NCBI GenBank assembly: GCA_947176375.1
Contig: CAMWQM010000001.1
Span: 157,207 to 221,206 of the forward strand
Reading direction: 5' to 3'
Source of the DNA: an uncultured Helicobacteraceae bacterium
Lineage (GTDB): Bacteria > Campylobacterota > Campylobacteria > Campylobacterales > Helicobacteraceae
Length of the DNA stretch: 64,000 nucleotides
Shown here: piece after piece, positions 9,931-20,636 of the stretch
Position numbering within the stretch: the first letter of the stretch is position 1
Layout of the letters: each line of letters begins with the position of its first letter
Made by a program: the position numbers and the translations under genes
Notes under the pieces: model-generated
What the model saw: only the letters and a program-made list of their open reading frames with translations
Told to the model about the DNA's origin: nothing
The model's database searches: none

Positions 9931-11316
9931 ATGATTGTTACACGATTTGCACCAAGTCCAACAGGATATTTACATATCGGTGGTTTGAGGACTGCATTAT
10001 TTAATTATCTTTATGCAAGGAATTCAGGAGGGAAGTTCCTACTTCGTATTGAGGATACAGATTTAGCACGAAATAGCACAGAGGCAAAAGAAGCTATTAT
10101 TAAAGCATTTGATTGGGTTGGAATCAACTATGATGGCGAGGTAGTCTATCAAAGCCATAGATTTGAGCTTTATACTAAATATATTGAGCACTTAATTAGT
10201 GAGGGAAAAGCATATTATTGCTATATGAGTAAAGAGGAGTTAGAAACTTTGCGTGAGGAGCAACGCAAAAGAGGTGAAACTCCGCGTTATGACAATCGCT
10301 ATCGAGATTTTAGTGGAACACCACCTAGTGGAATTAAGCCTGTCGTTAGGATAAAAGCCCCACTAGATGGAGAAATTTGTTTTAAAGATGGAGTAAAAGG
10401 TGAGATAAAAGTAATGGCAAAAGAAATTGATGATTTTATCATCGCAAGGAGTGATGGAAGTCCTACTTATAATTTTGTCGTGGCTATCGATGACGCACTA
10501 ATGGGAGTTAGTGATATTATAAGGGGCGATGATCATTTAAGTAATACACCAAAACAAATTATTATTTATGAGGCTTTAGGTTTTAAGATTCCAAATTTTT
10601 TTCATGTGCCTATGATTTTGAATCCACAAGGGCACAAACTATCTAAAAGAGATGGTGCTATGAGTGTTATGGAATATAAAGATATGGGTTATTTGCCTGA
10701 AGCACTGCTAAATTTTCTTGTGAGGCTAGGCTGGAGCTATGGGGATAAAGAGATTTTTAGCCTAAAAGAAATGATAGATCTTTTTAATCCAAATGATTTA
10801 AATAGTTCTCCTAGCGCCTACAATACTGACAAACTTCTATGGCTAAATAGTCACTATATAAATATGCTTGATAATGAATCTATAAATAAACTTTTAGAAT
10901 ATTATAATGTAAAGATTGTAGATGTAAAAGTGCAAAATCTACTTTATAGTGAGATAAAAGAGCGCTCAAAAACGCTAATTGATTTTATAAATTTATTAAA
11001 TGAGTGCTTGAATCCGAAAGATTTTGATTTAAAAATGGCTCAAAAGGTTAGAAATAGCGGAAATTTAGAGATTTTAAAATCTTTTATGGATTATTTTATT
11101 GGTTGTTCTGCTCCCTTGCAAACTCCAAAAGATGTGGAGAATCTAATAGAATCTTTTGCTAATACTAATAATTTTGATAGTAAAAAACTTTTTATGCCAC
11201 TTCGATATGCCCTGCTTGGTAAAAGTGGTGGGATTAGTTTAGCTCCACTTATTGCAGCTTTAGGCAAAGATGAGTTGATTGCTAGGTTTCAAAAGGCAAT
11301 CAATACTTTGAAATAA
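9931..11316 (+). CDS. gltX: Glutamyl-tRNA synthetase
   Basis: FAPSPTGYLHIGGLRTALFN (HIGH motif), KLSKRDGAM (KMSKS motif). Confidence 0.97.
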   Translation: MIVTRFAPSPTGYLHIGGLRTALFNYLYARNSGGKFLLRIEDTDLARNSTEAKEAIIKAFDWVGINYDGEVVYQSHRFELYTKYIEHLISEGKAYYCYMSKEELETLREEQRKRGETPRYDNRYRDFSGTPPSGIKPVVRIKAPLDGEICFKDGVKGEIKVMAKEIDDFIIARSDGSPTYNFVVAIDDALMGVSDIIRGDDHLSNTPKQIIIYEALGFKIPNFFHVPMILNPQGHKLSKRDGAMSVMEYKDMGYLPEALLNFLVRLGWSYGDKEIFSLKEMIDLFNPNDLNSSPSAYNTDKLLWLNSHYINMLDNESINKLLEYYNVKIVDVKVQNLLYSEIKERSKTLIDFINLLNECLNPKDFDLKMAQKVRNSGNLEILKSFMDYFIGCSAPLQTPKDVENLIESFANTNNFDSKKLFMPLRYALLGKSGGISLAPLIAALGKDELIARFQKAINTLK

Positions 11317-11439
11317 ATATTTTTTGAAATAAGGCTTCTTCGCCTTTGCTACATTACTTGTCTATGTATATAAATTCATTAGAAGTTATAGTTTATAGTA
11401 TATTTTACTACAATTTCTATGTTTTATTAATCCTGTAAA

Positions 11440-11770
11440 TTATTTTATTTATATGAAAAAGATAATATTACATTAAACGGCTTTAATCTGTATGTTGGTG
11501 TTGATTGGACGCTTGATTTTAATATTAAAGTATAGTGTGGTATGGGAAATCCATTCTGGACTTGCATTTGGATATGCGGGCTTATAGTGGCTATGAAGGT
11601 TATGTTTATGAAGTTGATATTAAAGAGGTATCTTTTGATTCTTAACTAGAATAGGTGGTTCTGTAACAATAGATAATAAACATAGGGTCGATTTATGGCT
11701 TGGCTTTGGCTATTGATTTAATATATTAAATGTAAGTTATAAATATATTTTAAGATTTTTAAAAAGATCT
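11440..11770 (+). pseudogene. Decayed outer-membrane beta-barrel protein fragment
   Basis: Translation in shifting frames: YLYEKDNITLNGFNLYVGVDWTLDFNIKV*, GYEGYVYEVDIKEVSFDS, IGGSVTIDNKHRVDLWLGFGY*FNILNVSYKY; interrupted by stops and frameshifts. Confidence 0.6.
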
Positions 11771-12217
11771 TTTAGGCTAACAAAAATTAGTCATATAATA
11801 AAGCAAAAAGTATCATATTAGCAATATTATAGTTGCTTAAAATTTGTACTATTGCTTTGTGTGGGCTTATTATTAGTTTTTATTCTAAACAAATGAAAGC
11901 AAATTTAAGGCTTCAGTGTTTAGATAGCTTTATTAAAATGACTTTTACTCCTAGCTAAAATATTAGTTAGAAAATTTATTCTTAGTTTTATTTGTATAAA
12001 TATCGCAAAAACTGCTAATTTTTAATTAATTTTGAATATAAAATTTATGGTCTAATTTTTACATAACTTCTAAAAGCTTGAAAATCATAAATCAAACTAA
12101 AATTTTGCTGAATAAACTTTATTAATGAGCTGTAGAATCTAATCTTTTTAAATCTTAAAATATCTAGATATGTTTTTGTATTGAATTATTTTTATATAAA
12201 AAGCTAGATTTATATTA

Positions 12218-12243
12218 TTTTGGAATCTAAAAAGATTCCAAAA
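12218..12243 (-). terminator. Perfect 11-bp hairpin downstream of pflB
   Basis: TTTTGGAATCT-AAAA-AGATTCCAAAA immediately after the pflB stop. Confidence 0.7.
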
Positions 12244-12251
12244 ATTTAGAG

Positions 12252-14501
12252 TTAGAGTTTTTCGTGGAATGTGCGAGAGATTACATCTTTTTGCTGTTCT
12301 TTTGTGAGTTTGATAAAATTCACTGCATAGCCACTAACTCTAATCGTTAGTTGTGGATATTTCTCTGGATTTAGCATTGCATCTTCCAACACTTCTTTGT
12401 TTAGCACATTTACATTTAGATGATAACCCTCATCGCTAAAATATCCATCCATTAACTGCACCAGATTTGCTCTTTGTGTATTGTCGTCACTTCCTATTGC
12501 ATTTGGAATGATTGAGAATGTGTTTGAGATTCCATCTTTTGAGTATTTGAATGGAATCTTAGCAACCGAGCAGAAGCTAGCCACACATCCACTTGTATCT
12601 CTTCCATGCATTGGATTTGCACCTGGAGCAAATGGCTCTCCTGCTTTTCTGCCATCTGGTGTGGTGCCTGTTTTCTTTCCATAAACGACATTTGAAGTGA
12701 TGGTTAGAACGCTCATTGTAGGAATAGATTCCCTATAAGTATCGTGTAACATTAATTTTTGAGAGAAATCTTTTACAATCTCAACAGCAATGCTATCGAC
12801 TCTATCATCATTATTTCCATATTTTGGATAATCACCCTCAATGCTAAAATCCACTACTAAGCCATTTTCATTATATATGGGCTTTACTTTTGCATATTTT
12901 ATCGCAGAGAGGCTATCTGTAATGACAGAAAGTCCCGCAATCCCACCTGCCATGGTGCGAACAATATTTTCATCGTGCAATGCCATTTGGATTCGCTCAT
13001 AGCAGTATTTATCGTGCATATAGTGAATCACATTTAGAGTATTTATATAAAGTCTTGCAAGCCAATCTAGCACGATATTTAGTTTTTCTCTTACTTCATT
13101 GTAATCTAGGTATTCTCCTTCTAATGGAGCGATATTTGGTCCTACTTGAAGTCCAGATTTTTCATCTTTACCCTCATTTATTGCATATAATAGAGCTTTT
13201 GCTAGATTGCATCTTGCACCAAAAAATTGCATTTGTTTTCCTAATTTCATAGGCGATACGCAGCAAGCAATCCCATAATCATCGCCAAATTCCTCTAGCA
13301 TAATCTCATCACTTTCATATTGAATCGATGAGGTTTTAATGCTAGTTTCTGCACAAAAAGTTTTAAAATTTTCAGGCAATCTTGTGCTCCATAAAATTGT
13401 CATATTTGGCTCTGGGGCCGGTCCTAGATTAGTTAATGTATGGAGGAATCTAAATGACATTTTTGTAACTAAATGTCTGCCATCGACACACATTCCGCCG
13501 ATACACTCAGTTACCCAAGTAGGGTCGCCAGAAAATAGCTCATCATATTCTGGAGTGCGGAGGAAGCGAATCATTCTTAATTTCATTACAAAATGATCTA
13601 CCATTTCTTGAATCTCTTCCTCACTAAACTTACCTTTCTCTAAATCTCTTTGTGCATAAATATCTAGGAAAGTTGAGATTCTTCCTATACTCATTGCAGC
13701 ACCATTTTGCTCTTTTGTAGCTGCTAGATATGCGAAATATAGCCACTGGATCGCCTCTTTAATATTTGTAGCTGGTTTTGAAATATCAAATCCATAAGAT
13801 AAAGCCATAGTTTTTAGCTCACCTAGCGCCTTAATTTGCTCTGAGATCTCCTCTCTTGCACGAATAACATGTGAATCCATAACATCTGGAATCATCTTTT
13901 TCTTTGCTTTGATTTTTTCTTCAATTAGTTTGTCTACGCCATATAAAGTTACTCTTCTATAATCACCAATAATTCTTCCTCTGCCATATGCGTCTGGAAG
14001 TCCTGTTATAATTCCTGCTTTTCTGGCTAAGAGCATTTCATCTGTATATACATCAAAGACGCCATCATTGTGTGTCTTTCTGTATTTAAATACATTTGCT
14101 ACATTTGGGTCTTCTTGCTTATCATAAGCTTTTAGCGATGAAAGCACCATTCTATATCCACCAAAAGGCATAATAGCTCTTTTTAGTGGCTCATCAGTTT
14201 GAAGTCCTACAATTACTTCTAAATCTTTATCGATATAGCCAGTCTTATGTGAAGTGATAGTTGAGATGATATCAGTGGAAACATCATATACACCTTTTCT
14301 CTCTCGTTCTATTTTCATTCTTTGACAAACTTTATCCCAAAGCTCTAAAGTGCTTTTTGTTGGAGGGGCTAAAAAGCTACTATCGCCATCATATGGAGTG
14401 TAATTTTTTACAATAAAATCACGCACATTAATTTCGCTTTCCCATAGCCCTCCTTCAAAATCTAAAATATTTACTTGTTCTATATTTTCTATATTGCTCA
14501 T
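12252..14501 (-). CDS. pflB: Formate C-acetyltransferase (pyruvate formate-lyase)
   Basis: 749 aa; Cys-Cys active site (ACCVSPMK), C-terminal glycyl-radical motif RVSGYAV. Confidence 0.97.
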   Translation of the reverse strand: MSNIENIEQVNILDFEGGLWESEINVRDFIVKNYTPYDGDSSFLAPPTKSTLELWDKVCQRMKIERERKGVYDVSTDIISTITSHKTGYIDKDLEVIVGLQTDEPLKRAIMPFGGYRMVLSSLKAYDKQEDPNVANVFKYRKTHNDGVFDVYTDEMLLARKAGIITGLPDAYGRGRIIGDYRRVTLYGVDKLIEEKIKAKKKMIPDVMDSHVIRAREEISEQIKALGELKTMALSYGFDISKPATNIKEAIQWLYFAYLAATKEQNGAAMSIGRISTFLDIYAQRDLEKGKFSEEEIQEMVDHFVMKLRMIRFLRTPEYDELFSGDPTWVTECIGGMCVDGRHLVTKMSFRFLHTLTNLGPAPEPNMTILWSTRLPENFKTFCAETSIKTSSIQYESDEIMLEEFGDDYGIACCVSPMKLGKQMQFFGARCNLAKALLYAINEGKDEKSGLQVGPNIAPLEGEYLDYNEVREKLNIVLDWLARLYINTLNVIHYMHDKYCYERIQMALHDENIVRTMAGGIAGLSVITDSLSAIKYAKVKPIYNENGLVVDFSIEGDYPKYGNNDDRVDSIAVEIVKDFSQKLMLHDTYRESIPTMSVLTITSNVVYGKKTGTTPDGRKAGEPFAPGANPMHGRDTSGCVASFCSVAKIPFKYSKDGISNTFSIIPNAIGSDDNTQRANLVQLMDGYFSDEGYHLNVNVLNKEVLEDAMLNPEKYPQLTIRVSGYAVNFIKLTKEQQKDVISRTFHEKL

Positions 14502-14752
14502 TATCTACTCCTTTGATTTTATTAGCTAAATATTTTAACTTGAATATATTATAAAATAAATATGATTATAAAAATGTAACAATGATATAGAAAAGATTGC
14601 AAATTTTATAAAATTTTAAGAAAGCTTTGTAATAGTTTTCTAGTATTTAAAATACAACTAAAAAATATAATAAAATTAGTAATTCTTATGATTTATTATT
14701 GACTTATAATTTATTTTCAGATAAACAAATTTTAAAATTTTATCAAATTTAT

Positions 14753-15184
14753 TTATAGATTCTGTTTTTCAATCCCTATATATCTTGTTGTAGATTCTAA
14801 ATTACTATTAATATTTATTTCATTTAGTTTATTTATAATTTCTTTTGTTATTTGTTTGTTTTCTATTGTGCAATTTTTAACTAATTCAATAATATCTATT
14901 ATTTCATCACTTGTAGGTAATTCATTAACATATAAGTTGTAATTTAATTGATTTAAGTTTGATATTGCAGAATTTAGCCCATTATAGCTTTTTATATGAA
15001 TGTTTATTATATTTTTTATATCATCAATAATTCTAATAGTTTTTTTGCTATATTTTTCTTTTTTTGAAATACAATCTTCTAAATATTTAGTCATACTTTG
15101 ATTATTCAAAGTAGCTTGTTGTTTTAATTTATTATGAAGTTCTTTTTTTATCATTAAGTGGAGTGATACAGATTCTTTTTTCAT
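14753..15184 (-). CDS. Small ribbon-helix-helix / MobC-like protein, hypothetical
   Basis: 143 aa; N-terminal KKELHNKLKQQATLNNQSMTKYLEDCI resembles RHH DNA-binding proteins; overlaps virB11. Confidence 0.45.
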   Translation of the reverse strand: MKKESVSLHLMIKKELHNKLKQQATLNNQSMTKYLEDCISKKEKYSKKTIRIIDDIKNIINIHIKSYNGLNSAISNLNQLNYNLYVNELPTSDEIIDIIELVKNCTIENKQITKEIINKLNEININSNLESTTRYIGIEKQNL

Positions 15185-16140
15185 ATTAACTCCCTAATTT
15201 CATTTTTTCCCTTATTTAACAAATCTCTATAATGGCTTTTAACATCAAGAATAGAGTGGATTATTCTTCCTTGATTCTTAACTTTTTTAATTTGAATTAC
15301 ATAATCAATTGCAGAAGCAAAATATTCAATAAGAGTTGATACCTCTATATCACTACCATTAAATTTAGCATTTAGAGTAATAGCGTGAATTGCATCTTCT
15401 ACACTATTTGCGTGAATAGTGCTAACCATTCCATCGTGTCCTGTATTACTTAGTCTTAAAAATAGCATTGTATTTCTAGTATCAATTTCACCTACAAATA
15501 TTCTATCAGGTCGCATACGCATAGCATCATTTAAACCATCTTTATATGTATAAGCAGTTTGGTCATTTTTACTAACAATAATATTTACTTGATTTGGATT
15601 ATTAATTCTAAGTTCACTAGAATCTTCAATACTAATTATTCTCTCATTTAATTGTAAAAAATTAAGCAATGAATTAATAAAGCTAGTTTTTCCACTTCCT
15701 GTGCCACCACTAACTAATATATTCTTTTTAGTAATAATAAAATTAATTAAATCCTCATAGTTATATCCTAGATTAGAATCTAATTTAAAATCTCTTAAAT
15801 TAAATAATTTATTACTAGGAATTCTCATAGTAAGTGATAAGTTATTATTAGTAGTAATACTTGGATGAAGTGCTTGAACTCTAATATTAGTATTTGGAAT
15901 TGAACAAGAGAGATGAGGAGTATTAATATTAAAAAATAAATTTCTATGTGTGGCTAATTGCTCTACAAAATCAAGTAAGAATTGCTCATTTAAATTCTCA
16001 TCAATTCTTCTTTCAAATTTATTATTTATATCAATCCATACTTCTTTTTCTTTATTAACTACTATTTCAGTAGCATTCTCTATCTTAAAATATGGTTTCC
16101 AAACTTTTAGTAAGCTTTGTAATACTAAAGATTCTCTCAT
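15181..16140 (-). CDS. virB11: VirB11/TrbB-type T4SS ATPase
   Basis: Walker A SGGTGSGKTSF, MRMRPDRIFVGEI, STIHANS motifs. Confidence 0.93.
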   Translation of the reverse strand: MRESLVLQSLLKVWKPYFKIENATEIVVNKEKEVWIDINNKFERRIDENLNEQFLLDFVEQLATHRNLFFNINTPHLSCSIPNTNIRVQALHPSITTNNNLSLTMRIPSNKLFNLRDFKLDSNLGYNYEDLINFIITKKNILVSGGTGSGKTSFINSLLNFLQLNERIISIEDSSELRINNPNQVNIIVSKNDQTAYTYKDGLNDAMRMRPDRIFVGEIDTRNTMLFLRLSNTGHDGMVSTIHANSVEDAIHAITLNAKFNGSDIEVSTLIEYFASAIDYVIQIKKVKNQGRIIHSILDVKSHYRDLLNKGKNEIRELI

Positions 16141-16155
16141 TTAACTTTCTTTTTT

Positions 16156-16383
16156 TTATAATTCTTGTGCTAAATTACTCTCACCTCTAATTTCTTTTAA
16201 GGCATTAAAGCTTTCAGTAATTTTTCTATCAATTTCATTAATTTGTTTTTGAAGTATTTGTCTTTTTTTGTTTAATTCTATAAGTCTATTTTTTAATTGA
16301 TTTTCTTTATTTAAATTCTGTAAATATGAATTTACTTCTTCTTGATTAGTTATCTCTTCTTTTATTAAAGTATCTTTTTTCAT
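16156..16383 (-). CDS. Small coiled-coil hypothetical protein
   Basis: 75 aa ORF between virB11 and virB10. Confidence 0.5.
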   Translation of the reverse strand: MKKDTLIKEEITNQEEVNSYLQNLNKENQLKNRLIELNKKRQILQKQINEIDRKITESFNALKEIRGESNLAQEL

Positions 16384-16473
16384 TCTTTCTCCTTATTTAA
16401 GATTTATCTTTTAATATGTGATTTATTTATTTTGATGATTTTTATTTTTTTATAATAAGATTCAACTTTTTCA

Positions 16474-17664
16474 TTATTCCTCCATATTTAGTTTTATTTC
16501 ATTAAAAAATCTAGTCATTACTTCATTATTCTTTGGAATAGGAAAGAAAATATCTTTATTACTTGTAATAAAGATTCTGCTTCCTTTTTCTATTCTAATA
16601 GTTGGTCGAATTTTTACTTGCTCTCTTATTATTTGAGACATTATTTGACTTAAATCACCTTGCATATTTTGTATAAGCTGTGTAGTTGTATATGGGTTTT
16701 GATTAGAATATTTTGAAGTTACATTATTAATTGTTAAAATTAGTCCATTTGATATGGTTGAAAGCGCAAGAGGGATTCCATATCTTTGATAATATTTAGA
16801 ATCTAAATCTCCTATTAATCCCATAGCTCCTGCTAAATCTGCTCCATAAGCATCTGTTAGCATAATATTTACACCTTGAGGAGTTAATATTCTAGTCCAA
16901 AGAATATTTAATCTATATTCTCCTATTTTATTATTATTTGCATAATTGCCTAATACTTTAGAGCCTTTAGGGATTAAAATAGCTTTCCCCATTTCTGCAT
17001 AAATATATTCTTCAACTTGTGCTATTACTTTTCCTCCTATATCACTACTTATATTAGTAATTAGTATTGCTGGAATCATTTTCATAGCAGAGATAGTTCT
17101 ATATAATTTATGCTCATTGCTAGCTTTATCTTGCTCATTTAAATTGCTAAATTTATCTACTCCATATTCTAATTTTTTATTATTTTTAGCTTTATTTAAA
17201 ATTGCTATGCCCCCATTTCTACTAGATAATAAGATATTTCTTTGCTGTTTTAACAATGGGTCTAATTCTTCATTAAAAATTTCATTAGTTAATTTTTTAG
17301 TATCACTGCCTAATTCTTTATCACTTAAATTATTTATTCCATTATCAGTATTATTAGTTGTATTATTTGATTGACTTGTGATATTAGAATCTACATTAAA
17401 GTTTGATATTTGTGGGTTTTCATTTGTAACATCTAAATCCATATTAGAATTATTATTAATTGGAATATTTAAATTATTTTGTTTATCTTGTTCTATTCTC
17501 TCAAAATATAAATAATCACTAATAGGGAATTTAGTATCATCAATATTTTCTAAGCTATTGTCTAATGATGTATCAGGTGTTGCAAAGTAAGCCCAAATAA
17601 GTAAAATACTTATAAGGATAACAAATGCAATAACAACCTTTAGAACATTCATATCAATATCCAT
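16474..17664 (-). CDS. virB10: VirB10/TrbI-like T4SS protein (ORF extends to 17775; the extra N-terminus matches a VirB9 C-terminus)
   Basis: TM, Asn/Ser-rich linker and VirB10 beta-barrel region (AILIPKGSKVLGNY, RLNILWTRILTPQGVNIMLTDAYGADLAGAMGL). Confidence 0.88.
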   Translation of the reverse strand: MDIDMNVLKVVIAFVILISILLIWAYFATPDTSLDNSLENIDDTKFPISDYLYFERIEQDKQNNLNIPINNNSNMDLDVTNENPQISNFNVDSNITSQSNNTTNNTDNGINNLSDKELGSDTKKLTNEIFNEELDPLLKQQRNILLSSRNGGIAILNKAKNNKKLEYGVDKFSNLNEQDKASNEHKLYRTISAMKMIPAILITNISSDIGGKVIAQVEEYIYAEMGKAILIPKGSKVLGNYANNNKIGEYRLNILWTRILTPQGVNIMLTDAYGADLAGAMGLIGDLDSKYYQRYGIPLALSTISNGLILTINNVTSKYSNQNPYTTTQLIQNMQGDLSQIMSQIIREQVKIRPTIRIEKGSRIFITSNKDIFFPIPKNNEVMTRFFNEIKLNMEE

Positions 17665-18641
17665 TTCATTCTTCTTCTTTTTTCTTACGCAGACATATTC
17701 ATCACCTATTCTCATAGTCCATTTAGAAGCAATGGTTTCTACTATAAGGTAATTACCTACAATTCTGCTATTCATAGGATTATCATATCCATCTATTACT
17801 CTAAAAATTGCTGGGAATTTTGATGTAGCAAGATTACGCTCAAATTTAAAATAAGTCCATTTATTATCATTAAATATTTCTTTCGCTTGTAATCCAATAG
17901 AATCTTTACTTTTTATTCCAAATATATTAGTTTTAGGATATTGGGCATATCCTTTTTAATTTCATCTTTATTAATAATAATTTTATTAACTTCATCTCCT
18001 ATAATAATGCTTTTATCTGTTTCTTCTTCTAAAACATTTTGTTTAAATAATTTATTAAATTCTTTTTCTTGCTCAATTTTTGCCTTTTGCTCTAAGTTTT
18101 CTACATTGATTTTTCCTATTTCTCTATCTTCACTAATAAAAACAATAAATGCTGGATTTCTGTTATTTTTATAATTAGTTGAAAAAATATAAAATGTATA
18201 AATATTACCACTCTCACCAATGATAGTTAGATTTGTATCAATTCCTATTAAATTTGGTTTAATTGTTAAGATATTAGATAAATCATATTTATTAATTCCA
18301 AGTTCTTTTAATTCAAATCCTACATTATCTCCTAGAGTAGCAGAGGCTATTTTGTCATTATCAAATATAAATGTTGTAGTCATATTAGAGCGAGTTCTTA
18401 TATTATGAGTTTCTCCTGCTTTATATTTGATATTTATAGTATTATCACTCTTTTTTCTATCTTTATTCCAAAAATTCTTTTGCACAGCATCAAGAAACAT
18501 CATCTTATCAATTTTTTTAGGTTCATCATCTAAGAATATAGAATCTCCACTATCTTCAATACTAACTCCATCTTCAAATGGATTAGGTTCTGCACTAAGA
18601 GCTAGATTAAATAGTAATATTAAAATTAATAATTCTCTCAA
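17665..18641 (-). pseudogene. virB9: VirB9-like protein split by a 1-nt frameshift near 17953
   Basis: 17913-18641 encodes the signal peptide and N-terminal VirB9; a different frame then gives GYAQYPKTNIFGIKSKDSIGLQAKEIFNDNKWTYFKFERNLATSKFPAIFRVIDGYDNPMNSRIVGNYLIVETIASKWTMRIGDEYVCVRKKKK, the VirB9 C-terminal domain. Confidence 0.8.
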
Positions 18642-18644
18642 TTT

Positions 18645-19190
18645 CTATCTCCTTACGCCTTTTAGGGCATTTGTTTTATGAATGTTTTTAATAAATTTGT
18701 TCTTTTTTTGTTTTTTACTTGCTAAAGTATCTTTGCTTTGTGGTATAATGTTTTTAGTAGTCGATGAAATGTTGTCATCAACCAGTCGCCCGTCAAGACT
18801 TTGGGCTTGAGTGTAGGGGGTGTGGGCGTCCCTACCATCGACTATACTTCCTTTCTTTGCTAATAAGTCTAAATTTTTAAGTCTCTTTTCATTGGCGTGA
18901 AAAATTTTGCTGATATTTTCATCTTTTCTTATACCTACTTCTCCCATTTTTTCATCACTAAGTTTTCTACCTGCGATGTAGTCTTTTTTATTTCTTGCAT
19001 TAGGATTTTTAATGATTATTTCAGGCTCACTTACTACTTTTTGAATTAAGTGTGATACCTCTTGCATATTCTTAAACATTTCGGGGCGTCTTTCTTGTAA
19101 GATTTTCAAATCTGCAATTGCTTCTTTATCTCCTAGAAGCTCTGCTAATCTCTCACAAAGTTTAAATATTTCTATTTTTCTATCACTCAT
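18645..19190 (-). CDS. Hypothetical protein containing an in-frame palindromic element
   Basis: 181 aa ORF in the T4SS cluster; central segment VDGRDAHTPYTQAQSLDGRLVDDNISS encoded by a GC-rich inverted-repeat element. Confidence 0.55.
   Translation of the reverse strand: MSDRKIEIFKLCERLAELLGDKEAIADLKILQERRPEMFKNMQEVSHLIQKVVSEPEIIIKNPNARNKKDYIAGRKLSDEKMGEVGIRKDENISKIFHANEKRLKNLDLLAKKGSIVDGRDAHTPYTQAQSLDGRLVDDNISSTTKNIIPQSKDTLASKKQKKNKFIKNIHKTNALKGVRR
18758..18844. repeat. 87-bp GC-rich palindromic element with perfect 9-bp terminal inverted repeats
   Basis: TAGTCGATG ... CATCGACTA; nested CGCCC/GGGCG and TCAAG/CTTGA pairs; 87 = 29 codons. Confidence 0.65.
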
Positions 19191-19245
19191 TGCCTACCTT
19201 TTGTTTTTCTCATTTTTATAAGTAAGAGATTGTTTAATATCACCA

Positions 19246-19404
19246 TTATAAACCTCTAGCATTTTGTTGTTTTTGGCTTTTAGTATGAGATAGCTCTCTT
19301 AATAATTCTTCAAGTTTTCTTCTCATATCTAATAATTCCTCTTCTTGTTTGTTAATCTTTATTCTCATTTCTGCAATTTTTGCTTGTATTAGATTTTCAT
19401 TCAT
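19246..19404 (-). CDS. Small coiled-coil protein (52 aa), not in ORF track
   Basis: MNENLIQAKIAEMRIKINKQEEELLDMRRKLEELLRELSHTKSQKQQNARGL. Confidence 0.4.
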   Translation of the reverse strand: MNENLIQAKIAEMRIKINKQEEELLDMRRKLEELLRELSHTKSQKQQNARGL

Positions 19405-19413
19405 TTTATTCTC

Positions 19414-20450
19414 CTATTTAAATGGATTTATTTCTTTATTGGTATTTTGATTGTTTTTAGGAAATATATTTGGATTATTTCTAATATAATCATCAATATT
19501 TGGATATGTTGCTTTAGGATTTGATGGATTATTATCTACATCATTTTGTATGTAGTTAGATAGGTCATTACTTTGTTTATTCTCTTTGATTTTTGAGTTA
19601 AAATCTTTACTTACTTTTTTATTTGTATCTAATTCTTTTATTACTGCAATTTGAGTAATTGTATAATCTAGCACTAAGAATCCTGTTGGATTTAGAGGGA
19701 TATTTTCAAATGTAATTTTTTGTTCTACAAATTTATAGACAATAATTACTCTATATCTTTTTTCACTCTCTAAATTCATTGAGCCTGTATGTAATAGTCT
19801 TACTACTATATCTACATTGGCATATCCATCTTCCATTTAGCAATATTAATAATTTCTACTTCACGCACTAAATTAGAATTAGTATAAATGCTTTTTTCTT
19901 GAGCTATTATTGCTTCAAAGTTATTCCAAACTTTAGAGTTTGATTGAGCTTTAATAACTTCAAACCTCTTCTTATCATCAATATGATTAATACTTTCTCT
20001 GTTTAATATATAACTTCCAATCAGACTCCTAATTAAAGCTTCATTTGAAGTAGTAGTAGAATCTGCCCTCTGTATTGTTACAAAATTTTGTGTAGCATTT
20101 GAAAATCCAACCAAATATGGCTCTTTTTCTTTTAAAGGAAATAAGCAAATAATTAGTATTAAACAAATAATGGTAATTATAAAGAAGAAAAAAGCCACAT
20201 AAATAATATTTTTATGAATGGTGCGTTCTAATAAAAAGATACTTCTTGCATCATTCACTTTTTCAAATATAGAGATTCCATCTAAATTAGAATGAATTGA
20301 CTTATCAATCTTGTCAATTACAATTTTTTTAATAGATTTATTCTCTTTAGTTCTAGATTCATTAATATTTTCATATGCTTTAGTAGTATTTATATTATCA
20401 ATATTATTATTTTGTTTGTTAAAAATGTTTAATTTTTTTAAAAAATTCAT
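19414..20450 (-). pseudogene. virB8: VirB8-like T4SS protein split by a 1-nt frameshift near 19833
   Basis: 19812-20450 encodes the cytoplasmic tail, TM and first half (REVEIINIAK...); 19414-19836 supplies the C-terminal half in another frame (MEDGYANVDIVVRLLHTGSMNLESEKRYRVIIVYKF). Confidence 0.78.
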
Positions 20451-20453
20451 TTC

Positions 20454-20585
20454 TTAAGCCTTAGCTAAGTTTAACTCATTACAAGCACAAGGGCTTTTCT
20501 TTAATTCATAAAATTCACTACTACAAGCATTTAAAATTAGTGTTATTAAAATGATTGATATGCCTTTAAAAAATATATATTTCAT
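20454..20585 (-). CDS. VirB7-like small lipoprotein (43 aa), not in ORF track
   Basis: MKYIFFKGISIILITLILNACSSEFYELKKSPCACNELNLAKA; lipobox LNAC; between virB6 and virB8. Confidence 0.6.
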   Translation of the reverse strand: MKYIFFKGISIILITLILNACSSEFYELKKSPCACNELNLAKA

Positions 20586-20636
20586 ATTTTCTCCTTTAGA
20601 TTTATTTTTATTGTTTTCATAACTTCTCCTTATTTT

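Noticed and set aside
12481-12684. Plus-strand ORFs inside pflB (12481-12684, 12980-13252, 13339-13596)
   Set aside because: Antisense shadow ORFs of a strongly conserved gene; no independent coding signal.
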